Shown piece after piece: positions 1-7,425 of a DNA stretch of 9,712 nucleotides. Position 1 is the first letter of the stretch, and every line of letters begins with the position of its first letter. Position numbers and translations under genes: made by a program. The stretch covers positions 1-9,712 of the forward strand of contig CAMCQD010000037.1 in the NCBI GenBank assembly GCA_945876925.1, read 5' to 3'. This DNA is from an uncultured Dermatophilus sp. (GTDB lineage: Bacteria > Actinomycetota > Actinomycetes > Actinomycetales > Dermatophilaceae). The notes below the pieces were generated by a model. The model was not told where the DNA came from. It searched no databases and was given only the letters and a program-made list of their open reading frames with translations.

Positions 1-2219
1 AACCTGGACACCGCGACCCGGTCGCGGTTGGTCTTCAGGCTCGCTTCCAGGATGTTGACGTGATGGTCCGATAGCACCCGGGTCACGTCCGTGAACAGCC
101 CCTGCCGGTCCAGCGCCTCCACCTGGATCTGCACGAGGAACAGCGTGCCGGCGGTCGGGGCCCACTCGACCTCCTTGAGCCGCTCGGTCTGGGCTAGCAG
201 CGATTCGGCATTGGTGCAGTCCTTGCGGTGCACCGAGATGCCCTTGCCCCGGGTGACGAACCCGAAGATCGCGTCGCCGGGCACCGGCGTGCAGCACTTG
301 GCCAGTTTCGTCCATACGTCGCTGGCGCCCACCACGTTGACGCCGGACTCCGACTGCGCCCGGTGGGCGACGCCGCTGCGGCCGCCGGGGATCGTGGCCT
401 CGGCCATGTCCTCGGTAGCGCCCTCTTCGCCGCCATGGGCCCGCACGACCCGCTCCACGACGGACTCGGCCGAGACGTGATGCTCACCGACCGCGGCATA
501 CAGCGCGTCGATATCCGAGTAGCCCACCGCGGCGGCAATGGAGGTGAGCAGATCACCGGTCATGAGCCGGTTCATCGGCAGGCGGCGCTTGCGCATCGCC
601 TGGGCGATTTCCTGCTTGCCGGTCTGGATCGCCTCCTCGCGGCGCTCCTTGCTGAACCAGGCCTTGATCTTGTTGCGGGCCCGCGGGCTGCGCACGAAGG
701 TGAGCCAGTCGCGGGTCGGGCCGGCTCCGTCCACCTTGCTCGTGAGTACCTCGACGACGTCGCCGTTCTCCAGGCGGCTCTCCAGCGGCACTAACCGCCC
801 GTTGACGCGCGCCCCGATGCAGTGGTGCCCCACCTCGGTGTGCACCGCATAGGCGAAGTCGACCGGCGTGGCCCCCAGCGGCAGGGCGATCGCCTCCCCC
901 TTGGGGGTGAAGACGTACACCTCCCGGGTGGTGATCTCGAACCTGAGCGAATCGAGGAATTCGTCCGGATCGGCGGTGTCACGCTGCCAGTCCAGGAGCT
1001 GGCGCAGCCAGACCAGGTCGGTGTGCCCGTCGTCGTCGGTGGCCCGGGCGGGTGAGCCGGTGTCGCCGGCCGAGCCATCCTTGTACTTCCAGTGCGCGGC
1101 CACGCCGTATTCAGCGCGGTGGTGCATGGTGTGCGTGCGGATCTGGATCTCGACCGGCTTGCCCTCGGGGCCCACGACCGTCGTATGCAGCGACTGGTAC
1201 ATGTTGAATTTGGGCATCGCGATGTAGTCCTTGAACCGCCCCGGCATGGGACGCCAGCGCGAATGCACCGCCCCGATCGCCGCGTAGCAGTCACGGATGG
1301 TGTCGACCAGCACGCGCACGGCGACCAGGTCGTAGATCTCGTCGAATTCGCGGCCGCGCACGATCATCTTCTGGTACACGGAGTAGTAGTGCTTGGGCCG
1401 GCCGGTGACGATGGCCTTGATGTGCGCATCCTTCAGGTCGGCGGCGACCTGCGCCTTGACCACGTCGAGGTATTCATCCCGGGCCGGCGCGCGGTCGCTC
1501 ACCATGCGCTTGATCTCGGCATACACCCCCGGGTACTTCGTCTCGAAGGCAAGATCCTCCAGCTGCCACTTGATCGTGTTCATGCCCAGCCGGTGCGCCA
1601 GCGGCGCGTAGATCTCCAGCGTCTCGGTCGCCTTCGGCTCGGCCTTGGCCCGCGGGACGTACTTCCAGGTGCGGGCATTGTGCAACCGGTCGGCCAGCTT
1701 GATCACCAGCACCCTGATGTCACGGGCCATCGCGATGACCATCTTGCGGACCGTCTCGGACTTGGCGGCGTCACCGTATTTGACCTTGTCGAGTTTGGTG
1801 ACGCCATTGACGAGCATGGCGATCTCATCACCGAAATCAGCCCGGCACTGCTCGAGGGTGTAGTCGGTGTCCTCGACGGTGTCGTGCAGCAGGGCCGCGG
1901 CCAGCGTCGGGGCGGTCATGCCCAGCTCGGCCAGGATGGTGGCCACCGCCAGCGGGTGCGTGATGTACGGATCGCCGTTCTTGCGGAACTGCCCGGCGTG
2001 CACCCGCTCGGCGACCTCATAGGCCCGCACGACGATGGTGAGATCCTCTTTGGGATGCGTGGCGCGGACCGTGCGGATGAGCGGCTCGAGCGCGGGGTAG
2101 GTCTGCTGCTTGGGCGCGCTCCAGCGAGCCAGCCGCGCCCGCATCCAGCCACCGGCCGTGGAAGCCGCCGCGGCGGGCAGAGGCAGCTCGGTACCGGGGA
2201 TTCCCTCTGACGCCGTCAT
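1..2219 (-). CDS. relA: Bifunctional (p)ppGpp synthetase/hydrolase (RSH family), 3' end missing
   Basis: Makes (p)ppGpp from ATP plus GDP/GTP and hydrolyses it, controlling the stringent response on the ribosome. I translated 739 codons from ATG at 2219 with no stop; the frame runs off at position 1. Domains in order: HD hydrolase about residues 60-215 with H112-D113 and E116-D117 (HDTVEDT); synthetase about 270-380 with GRPKHYYS and YQSLHTT; TGS about 433-493; a Cys-rich/zinc-finger-like region with KCCTPVPGD (C642, C643) and HRKDC; then the start of an ACT domain from about 693. The RFKD motif (328-331) is the form found in bifunctional enzymes, not the EXDD of synthetase-only RelA, so both activities are expected. 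From memory of mycobacterial Rel, roughly 50 C-terminal residues are missing. The N-terminal extension (RARLARW near residue 30) also resembles mycobacterial Rel and supports the start. No Shine-Dalgarno precedes the ATG. Very sure of identity. Confidence 0.97.
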   Translation of the reverse strand, partial: MTASEGIPGTELPLPAAAASTAGGWMRARLARWSAPKQQTYPALEPLIRTVRATHPKEDLTIVVRAYEVAERVHAGQFRKNGDPYITHPLAVATILAELGMTAPTLAAALLHDTVEDTDYTLEQCRADFGDEIAMLVNGVTKLDKVKYGDAAKSETVRKMVIAMARDIRVLVIKLADRLHNARTWKYVPRAKAEPKATETLEIYAPLAHRLGMNTIKWQLEDLAFETKYPGVYAEIKRMVSDRAPARDEYLDVVKAQVAADLKDAHIKAIVTGRPKHYYSVYQKMIVRGREFDEIYDLVAVRVLVDTIRDCYAAIGAVHSRWRPMPGRFKDYIAMPKFNMYQSLHTTVVGPEGKPVEIQIRTHTMHHRAEYGVAAHWKYKDGSAGDTGSPARATDDDGHTDLVWLRQLLDWQRDTADPDEFLDSLRFEITTREVYVFTPKGEAIALPLGATPVDFAYAVHTEVGHHCIGARVNGRLVPLESRLENGDVVEVLTSKVDGAGPTRDWLTFVRSPRARNKIKAWFSKERREEAIQTGKQEIAQAMRKRRLPMNRLMTGDLLTSIAAAVGYSDIDALYAAVGEHHVSAESVVERVVRAHGGEEGATEDMAEATIPGGRSGVAHRAQSESGVNVVGASDVWTKLAKCCTPVPGDAIFGFVTRGKGISVHRKDCTNAESLLAQTERLKEVEWAPTAGTLFLVQIQVEALDRQGLFTDVTRVLSDHHVNILEASLKTNRDRVAVSR

Positions 2220-2225
2220 GCAGCA

Positions 2226-2231
2226 AGTGTA
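2226..2231 (-). promoter_or_regulatory. Candidate -10 element for leaderless rel mRNA
   Basis: On the minus strand TACACT lies exactly 6 nt before the rel ATG, which would place transcription start at or next to the start codon. There is no Shine-Dalgarno in the usual window, which fits a leaderless message, a common class in Actinobacteria. No convincing -35 hexamer is seen at 16-19 bp; that position is covered by the hairpin at 2250-2274. Inference from one hexamer and spacing only. Confidence 0.4.
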
Positions 2232-2249
2232 GGAGCCACCGCAAGCACC

Positions 2250-2274
2250 CCGCGGCCCAGTCCCCCGGCCGCGG
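2250..2274 (-). terminator. GC hairpin directly after apt
   Basis: A perfect 8-bp inverted repeat (CCGCGGCC / GGCCGCGG) with a 9-nt loop begins 2 nt after the apt stop codon. There is no U-tract after it, so it would be an I-shaped terminator of the sort proposed in high-GC Actinobacteria, or a structure that stabilises the apt 3' end. It lies wholly in the 57-bp gap between apt and rel. Confidence 0.45.
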
Positions 2275-2276
2275 TG

Positions 2277-2807
2277 TCACAGCTGCAGCAGGCTGCGGAC
2301 CTCGTAGCCGTCCAGCTGGGACCGGCCGTTCAGCTCGGCCAGCTCGACGAGGGTGTCCACGGCCACCACCCGGGCCCCGGCCGCCTCGACCAGCTCGCAT
2401 GCCGCGCGGGCGGTGCCGCCGGTGGCCAGCAGATCATCCATGACGAGCACCCGCGCCCCGGGGTTCACCGCGTCACAGTGCATTTCGAGGGTTGCGGTGC
2501 CGTATTCGAGTTCGTACTCGCGGGCGAACGTTGCCCGCGGTAGCTTGCCGGCCTTACGGATAGGCACGAAACCGACCCCCAGCCCGACCGCTGCGGCGGC
2601 TCCGATCATGAAGCCGCGGGCCTCGATCCCGGCCACGGCGTCCACCTGGCCGCCGAACCGGTCAACCACGTCGCCGACCACCGCGCGCAGCGCATCCCGG
2701 TCCGCCAGCAGGGGCGTGAAGTCCTGGAAGAGGATGCCGGGCTTGGGGAAATCCGGGATGTTCTCGAACTTGGAGGCGACTAGCTCGGCTAGTTTGTCAC
2801 GGGTCAC
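2277..2807 (-). CDS. apt: Adenine phosphoribosyltransferase
   Basis: Converts adenine and PRPP to AMP and pyrophosphate in cytoplasmic purine salvage. The 176-residue product is the usual length for the family. Visible motifs are FPKPGILFQDFTPLL near residues 20-34, the adenine-site stretch IEARGF (61-66), the flexible catalytic loop about 85-110 (KLPRATFAREYELEYG) and the PRPP-binding motif VLVMDDLLATGGTA (120-133). The start is GTG at 2807: an in-frame TAG lies only four codons upstream, so the gene cannot extend further, and the N-terminus matches family length. No Shine-Dalgarno is seen. The gene sits between secF (122 bp upstream) and rel (57 bp downstream), an actinobacterial arrangement; its link to Rel is purine-nucleotide balance, since (p)ppGpp draws on GTP. 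Confidence 0.97.
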   Translation of the reverse strand: MTRDKLAELVASKFENIPDFPKPGILFQDFTPLLADRDALRAVVGDVVDRFGGQVDAVAGIEARGFMIGAAAAVGLGVGFVPIRKAGKLPRATFAREYELEYGTATLEMHCDAVNPGARVLVMDDLLATGGTARAACELVEAAGARVVAVDTLVELAELNGRSQLDGYEVRSLLQL

Positions 2808-2813
2808 AGGGGC

Positions 2814-2819
2814 AGCCTA
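2814..2819 (-). promoter_or_regulatory. Candidate -10 element for leaderless apt mRNA
   Basis: TAGGCT on the minus strand (TANNNT pattern) lies exactly 6 nt before the apt GTG, the same spacing as the hexamer ahead of rel. There is no Shine-Dalgarno, which supports leaderless initiation. The -35 candidate at 17 bp (CTCACC) is weak. The TAG inside this hexamer is also the in-frame stop that limits the apt start. Confidence 0.4.
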
Positions 2820-2847
2820 GGCCACGCTCCGGCAGCGGTGAGCAGCG

Positions 2848-2890
2848 ATCCCGCCTGGCGGGCCCGTGCGCTGCGCCCCGCTAGGCGGAT
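2848..2890 (-). terminator. Long hairpin between secF and apt
   Basis: Arms 2848-2862 and 2877-2890 pair over about 14 bp with one bulged base and one mismatch, around a 14-nt loop. It starts 40 nt after the secF stop and ends 28 nt before the apt -10 candidate. No U-tract follows on the minus strand. The position suggests the end of the secDF transcript, separating it from apt-rel; it could also be only a partial terminator or an mRNA-stabilising element. Confidence 0.5.
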
Positions 2891-2929
2891 CGTTCTCCGG
2901 GAGCGCGAGCCGGGGCCTGGCACGCCCGG

Positions 2930-4132
2930 TCAGCTGCTCTTCTTACGCCGGCGCAGCCGCCGGGGCTTGTCCTCAGGCTGGACCAGCATGGAGGGGTGCA
3001 CCGGGCGGCCGGTGGCGGTGAGGGTCTCCCCCGGCTGCGCGGCCCGCACCGGGAGGCCCGCCGTCCCTGGCGCGCTGCTCGGGACTGGCACCGGGGCCGG
3101 CGCGATGTTGGTGGGCAGGCCGCGCGCGTCGACCGGGTGACCAGCCGCGGCGAGCCGTTCGCGCCGCTGCTCCACCCGCGTCTGCAGTTCCTGGATCTCC
3201 GGCTCGCGGCGGCGCAGCCAGACCAGCAGCGGCGTGGCGATGAAGATCGAGCTGTAGGTACCCACCGCGATGCCGATGAAGAGCGCCAGCGACAGGTCCA
3301 GCAGGGTGCCCGGGCCGATCACCGTCACGCCCATGACGAGCACCGCCGCGACCGGCAGCAGCGCCACCACGGAGGTGTTGACCGACCGGATGAGGGTCTG
3401 GTTGACCGCCAGGTTGCTCGCCTCGGCGTAGGTGAGCCGGTTGGTCACCATCGACTCCGCGGTGTTCTCGCGGACCTTGTCGAACACCACGACGGTGTCG
3501 TACAGCGAGTAGCCGAGGATGGTCAGGAACCCGATCGCCGAGGCCGGGGTGATCTCGAAACCGGCCAGGGAATACACCCCGACCGTGATGACGATGTCAT
3601 GCAGCAGCGCCACCAGCGCAGAGAAGGACATCTTCCACGTCCTGAAGTACACCGCCAGGACGAGGGAGACCAGTGCGAGGAAGACGATCAGCGCCCGCAC
3701 GGCCTGCTGGCTGACCGACTCCCCCCAGGAGGGCCCGACCACCGCGGAGGCGATATTGCCGGCCGGTACCCCGAAGGCCGAGGACAGCGCCGAGGTCACC
3801 TGCCGGACCGAATCCTCGCTCATCCGCTCGGTCTGCACCCGCACGGTGTTATCCCCGACGAGCTGCACGGCCGCGCCCTGCACCCCGGAGGCCTGGGCCA
3901 CGGCATCGCGTGCCCTGCTGTCGTAGCCGGCGGTGTCGCTCACGCCGGCGACGCGGAAGTCGGACCCGCCGGTGAATTCAATGCCGAAGTTGAACCCGCG
4001 CAGGCTCACCCCGAGGATCACCGCCAGGAGGATGACCACCGAGCCGGCCATCCATACCCGCAGCCGCCCGACGAAGTCGATGGACCGCTTGCCCGAGTAG
4101 AGGTCATTGCCCAGGTCACTGAACCTGCTCAT
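2930..4132 (-). CDS. secF: Protein translocase subunit SecF
   Basis: Membrane partner of SecD; together they use the proton gradient to pull secreted proteins through SecYEG. The 400-residue product shows the family layout: TM1 about 27-45, an extracytoplasmic P1 loop 46-140 opening with GFNFGIEFTGGSDF, then five TM segments between about 144 and 305. The proton-path aspartate is visible in GYSLYDTVVVFDKVREN (D212), with the conserved arginine R249 in QTLIRS. From 306 to 400 there is a long hydrophilic cytoplasmic tail: charged and coiled-coil-like at 308-328, Pro-rich near 340-355, then a strongly basic end (RRLRRRKK). Such tails vary in Actinobacteria. The ATG at 4132 overlaps the secD stop as ATGA, and GGGAG lies 6 nt upstream inside secD, so translation is probably coupled to secD. 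Confidence 0.97.
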   Translation of the reverse strand: MSRFSDLGNDLYSGKRSIDFVGRLRVWMAGSVVILLAVILGVSLRGFNFGIEFTGGSDFRVAGVSDTAGYDSRARDAVAQASGVQGAAVQLVGDNTVRVQTERMSEDSVRQVTSALSSAFGVPAGNIASAVVGPSWGESVSQQAVRALIVFLALVSLVLAVYFRTWKMSFSALVALLHDIVITVGVYSLAGFEITPASAIGFLTILGYSLYDTVVVFDKVRENTAESMVTNRLTYAEASNLAVNQTLIRSVNTSVVALLPVAAVLVMGVTVIGPGTLLDLSLALFIGIAVGTYSSIFIATPLLVWLRRREPEIQELQTRVEQRRERLAAAGHPVDARGLPTNIAPAPVPVPSSAPGTAGLPVRAAQPGETLTATGRPVHPSMLVQPEDKPRRLRRRKKSS

Positions 4133-6126
4133 GCCGGGCTCCCTTCGGTGTTGCCCCCGCCAGGTGTGGTGGTGAACCGGCCCGCGCCGGCATAGCGGAG
4201 CCCGCCGCCGAGGGTGTCCCGGTCGAAGCCCGACCAGCGATGGCCCCCGCCGAAGAAACGCGTCCGGGACAGCAGCGTGAGCAGCGGGTGGGTGAACAGG
4301 AACGTGACGATCAGGTCGAGGATCGTGGTGAGGATGAGCATGAACGCGAAACCGCGCACGTTCGCGGCCGCCAGCAGGTACAGCACCACCGCGGCGAGCA
4401 GGTTGACCAGGTCGGAGATGACGATGGTGCGCCGGGCGCGGGCCCAGCCGGCCTGCACGGCCGCCTCCAGGCGCTTCCCGTCACGGACCTCGTCGCGGAC
4501 CCGCTCGAAGTAGACGATGAACGAGTCGGCGGTCGTGCCGATGGCCACGATCGCGCCGGTCACCCCGGCCAGGGTGAGCCGCAGGTTGTACCCCCAGCCG
4601 AGAAGCGCCAGGGACAGGTAGGTGAGCACGCCGACCAGCACCACCGAGGCCACCGTGACCAGGCCGAGCGCCCGGTACTGCCACAGGAAGTACGCGAACA
4701 CCAGGACCAGGCCGATGAGCCCGGCGATGATGCCGTTGCGCAGCTGGTCGCCACCGACAACCGGGCTGACGTTCTCGGTGCTCTGCACGGTGAACGAGAT
4801 CGGCAGCGCTCCGAACTTGAGCTGGTTGGCCAGCAGCTGGGCCTGCTCGGCGGAGAAATCGCCGGTGATCGAGGCGCGCCCGCCAGTGATCGCCGAGGAG
4901 AAATACGGCGCGGAGATCACCCGGTTGTCCAGCACCGCGGCGAGCTGGTTGCGGGGCTGCTGCAGGCCGACCATGTACCCCGAGATGGTGGCGTAGGCCT
5001 GCGCGTAGTCGTCCTTGGTCTGCAGGCGGACCTCATAGCCCCCGGTGAGCTGGCCGGTCTGCGGGTTGGCGGCCGCGGCCGAGGAGGCGTCGGCGATGTT
5101 GGTGCCGTCCATGACCGTGGGGCCCAGGATGTACACGTCGCCGGTGAGGCTGCACGCCACCGTCGCGCGGCGCGGATCGGGGCTGGCCGGGGCGCCCTCG
5201 GCGGTGCACTTCGTGGCCAGGGCCTGCTTCATGATCGCGTCGGTCAGCCAGGTCTCGCTGGTGGCATTCTCGATGAGCTTGGCCGGGTCGGCGGCGATCT
5301 CGTCGGTGACCCGGGCGCTGGTGTCGCCCGCCCCGGTGGGCAGGCCCGCCCCTGCCGTGGCGGTGCCGCTGGCCGCGGGAGTCGTGCCGCTCGCGCTCGG
5401 GGTCGCCTCTGCCGGGGAGGACGCGGTGGGCGAGGGAGCCGGCGGCGCCATCGGCGCGGCTGCGGGCGGGCGGCCGGAGGCGGCCGGGCTCGCGCTGGCG
5501 GTAGCGGTGGCGGACGGGGCAGCGCTGGCCGTGGCCGAAGGGGTGGCCGTGCGCGTAGCGGACGGGGTGGCGCTGGCAGTGGCCGAAGGGGTGGCCGTGC
5601 GCGTAGCGGACGGGGTGGCGCTGGCAGTGGCGCTGCCCGTCGGGGCGGCAGTCGGGCTGGCCGTGGCGGACGGCTGCTGCTGCACCTGGCGGGGCAGCAC
5701 GCTGAGCACCGGGCGGAACGCCATCTGCGAGCTGGCCCGCAGGGCGTCTTCCTGCTCCTTGGTCATCCGGCCGGGCACGGAGACGACGACGTTGTCGCCC
5801 AGGGTGGACACCTCCGCCTCGGCCACTCCCTGGCCGTCGACCCGGGCGCGCATGATGTCGACGGCCTGGTTGAGCTGCTCGGCGCTCACCGTCTGGCCCT
5901 GCACGACCTGGGGCTGCAGCACCATCTGGGTGCCGCCTTCGAGGTCCAGGCCGAGCTTGGGCGTCCATGAGCCGCCCCACAGGATGACCGAGGCGGCCAG
6001 CAGCGCAGTCAGCGCCACGGTGATGAGACCCGACCAGCCCAGGTCACGCCAGGCCTGCACGTGCGGTGGCCGTCCCGGTGTGCTCTTAGCGGCCTCCAGC
6101 CCGGCCTGGGGTCGATTACGCGCCAC
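4129..6126 (-). CDS. secD: Protein translocase subunit SecD with long Pro/Ala/Ser/Thr insert
   Basis: Large subunit of the SecDF proton-driven translocation motor. At 665 residues it exceeds the roughly 570-615 I recall for the mycobacterial and E. coli proteins. TM1 is about 32-51, followed by LGLDLEGGTQMVLQPQ and the first part of the P1 domain to about 147. A low-complexity stretch (about 150-270), rich in A, S, T and P, interrupts P1; P1 then resumes, with cysteines C307 and C325 that could form a disulfide outside the cell, and YILGPTVMDGTNIADAS. TM2-TM6 lie about 464-618; the conserved aspartate is D534 in GTTADSFIVYFERVRDE. A Gly-rich hydrophilic tail (623-665) follows. The start is GTG at 6126, with GGGAG 5 nt upstream. 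The extra length is entirely accounted for by the insert. Confidence 0.97.
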   Translation of the reverse strand: MARNRPQAGLEAAKSTPGRPPHVQAWRDLGWSGLITVALTALLAASVILWGGSWTPKLGLDLEGGTQMVLQPQVVQGQTVSAEQLNQAVDIMRARVDGQGVAEAEVSTLGDNVVVSVPGRMTKEQEDALRASSQMAFRPVLSVLPRQVQQQPSATASPTAAPTGSATASATPSATRTATPSATASATPSATRTATPSATASAAPSATATASASPAASGRPPAAAPMAPPAPSPTASSPAEATPSASGTTPAASGTATAGAGLPTGAGDTSARVTDEIAADPAKLIENATSETWLTDAIMKQALATKCTAEGAPASPDPRRATVACSLTGDVYILGPTVMDGTNIADASSAAAANPQTGQLTGGYEVRLQTKDDYAQAYATISGYMVGLQQPRNQLAAVLDNRVISAPYFSSAITGGRASITGDFSAEQAQLLANQLKFGALPISFTVQSTENVSPVVGGDQLRNGIIAGLIGLVLVFAYFLWQYRALGLVTVASVVLVGVLTYLSLALLGWGYNLRLTLAGVTGAIVAIGTTADSFIVYFERVRDEVRDGKRLEAAVQAGWARARRTIVISDLVNLLAAVVLYLLAAANVRGFAFMLILTTILDLIVTFLFTHPLLTLLSRTRFFGGGHRWSGFDRDTLGGGLRYAGAGRFTTTPGGGNTEGSPA
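5491..5634 (-). repeat. Tandem octapeptide-coding repeat inside secD
   Basis: Two identical 48-bp copies stand head to tail at 5531-5578 and 5579-5626, with diverged 24-bp half-units on the flank (for example 5507-5530, about four mismatches). They encode six consecutive octapeptides at SecD residues 165-212: SATASATP, SATRTATP, SATASATP, SATRTATP, SATASAAP and SATATASA. The unit is a multiple of three, so copy-number change would lengthen or shorten the insert without breaking the frame. The location is an extracytoplasmic linker in the P1 domain. Confidence 0.95.
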
Positions 6127-6263
6127 GTTCGCTCCCGCTCTCGATTCGTGCAGGCCCTGGGCGCGAAGGCCCCGCCCCGGTCACGTACATATGAGATCCC
6201 TCGTCAGTGGTGTTCGCCGTGATGACGGTCGTCCCCCAACGATCCGAATGAGCGCCACTGGTG

Positions 6264-6294
6264 ATTCTAAGTGACGGGCCAGCATGCGAAGCAA
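6264..6294 (-). promoter_or_regulatory. Candidate promoter for secD-secF
   Basis: In the 192-bp gap between ruvB and secD, the minus strand carries TAGAAT (6264-6269), a 5/6 match to the -10 consensus, with TTGCTT (6289-6294) as a possible -35 at a rather long 19-bp spacing. Transcription would begin near 6257, leaving an mRNA leader of about 130 nt before secD. The leader holds short complementary pairs (CAGTGG with CCACTG, and GGGCG with CGCCC close to the ribosome-binding site). Local base composition is less GC-biased than in the genes, as expected of non-coding sequence. Confidence 0.45.
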
Positions 6295-6318
6295 CGTGCC
6301 TCGCCGGTCGGGCGGGCA

Positions 6319-7425
6319 TCAGGGTGCCTCCGGGCCGTCATCGTCACCGAATGGCAGCATCTCGCCGCCGAGGCGCGCCCGGCCGGGAACCGTCCCGGCG
6401 ATCCCCTCGGGCACCGGCAGGCCCAGGTGCGCGAAGGCGGCCGGGGCCGCGACCCGCCCGCGGGGGGTGCGCACCACGAACCCCTCTCGCACGAGGAACG
6501 GCTCGGCCACTGTCTCGACGGTGTCGGGCTCCTCCCCTACGGCCACCGCCAGGGTGGAGACCCCCACCGGCCCGCCGCCGAAGCGCACGCACAGGGCGTC
6601 CAGCACCGCGCGGTCGAGCCGGTCCAGCCCGCGCGGGTCGACATCGAACAGGTCCAGGGCCTGGCGGGCGGCCTCCAGGTCGACCGTGCCGGAACCGTGC
6701 ACCTGGGCCCAGTCGCGTACCCGGCGCAGCAGCCGGTTGGCGATCCGGGGGGTGCCGCGGGAACGCCGGGCGATCTCGCTGATCCCCTCCCGGGTGGCGC
6801 TCACGCCTAGCAGGCCGGCCGAGCGGGCCACGATGGCGCGCAGCTCCCCGGTCCGGTAGAAGTCCAGGTGCCCGGTGAATCCGAACCGGTCCCGCAGCGG
6901 CGCCGGCAGCAGCCCCGAGCGGGTCGTCGCCCCGACCACGGTGAACGGCGCCAGCTCGAGGGGGATCGCGGTGGCGCCCGGGCCCTTGCCGACCACGATG
7001 TCCACCCGGAAGTCCTCCATGGCCAGGTAGAGCATCTCCTCGGCCGGGCGTGCCATCCGGTGGATCTCGTCGAGGAAGAGCACCTCCCCCTCAGTCAGGG
7101 AGGACAGGATCGAGGCCAGGTCACCCGCGTGCTGGATGGCCGGCCCGCTGGTGACCCGGATCGGCGCGGACAGCTCGGCGGCCACGATCATCGCCAGGGT
7201 GGTCTTGCCCAGCCCGGGCGGCCCCGACAGCAGGATGTGATCGGGGGACGAGCCACGCTGCCTGGCAGCCTCGAGCACGAGGGCGAGCTGATCGCGCACG
7301 CGGGCCTGCCCGGGGAACTCGGCCAGCCGCCGGGGCCGCAGCGCCGCCTCGACCTGGCCCTCGTCCGCTTCCTCGCCGGCCTGGGGCACCGGGTCCACGA
7401 AACGGTCCCCCGGGTGCCCGCTCAC
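6319..7425 (-). CDS. ruvB: Holliday junction branch-migration ATPase RuvB
   Basis: AAA+ hexameric motor that, loaded by RuvA, pumps DNA through a Holliday junction during recombination and fork repair. The 368 residues show Walker A GPPGLGKTT (68-76), Walker B LFLDEIH (116-122), sensor 1 GATTRSG (165-171), the conserved APLRDRFG segment (175-182) bearing the arginine finger region, and sensor 2 RGTPRIANRLLRRVRDW (223-239). The C-terminal winged-helix domain includes VGVSTLA and RTPRGR (319-324). About 20 extra acidic N-terminal residues are usual for high-GC relatives. The GTG at 7425 overlaps the ruvA stop as GTGA, with GGGAG 9 nt upstream, so translation is probably coupled to ruvA. The TGA at 6321-6319 overlaps an ATG (TGATG) that opens a dubious 67-codon frame. 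Confidence 0.97.
   Translation of the reverse strand: MSGHPGDRFVDPVPQAGEEADEGQVEAALRPRRLAEFPGQARVRDQLALVLEAARQRGSSPDHILLSGPPGLGKTTLAMIVAAELSAPIRVTSGPAIQHAGDLASILSSLTEGEVLFLDEIHRMARPAEEMLYLAMEDFRVDIVVGKGPGATAIPLELAPFTVVGATTRSGLLPAPLRDRFGFTGHLDFYRTGELRAIVARSAGLLGVSATREGISEIARRSRGTPRIANRLLRRVRDWAQVHGSGTVDLEAARQALDLFDVDPRGLDRLDRAVLDALCVRFGGGPVGVSTLAVAVGEEPDTVETVAEPFLVREGFVVRTPRGRVAAPAAFAHLGLPVPEGIAGTVPGRARLGGEMLPFGDDDGPEAP

Noticed and set aside
1092..2210. 372-codon plus-strand open frame
   Set aside because: Antisense to the hydrolase and synthetase domains of rel; composition is His/Asp/Gly/Val-rich with no family motif.
4240..5970. 576-codon plus-strand open frame
   Set aside because: Exact antisense shadow of secD; the translation is Arg/Gly/His-rich low complexity, typical of high-GC reverse frames, while the minus frame has full SecD motifs.
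5033..5980. 315-codon minus-strand frame overlapping secD
   Set aside because: Alternative frame of secD through its repetitive GC-rich linker; the protein is Arg/Gly/Pro/His low complexity.
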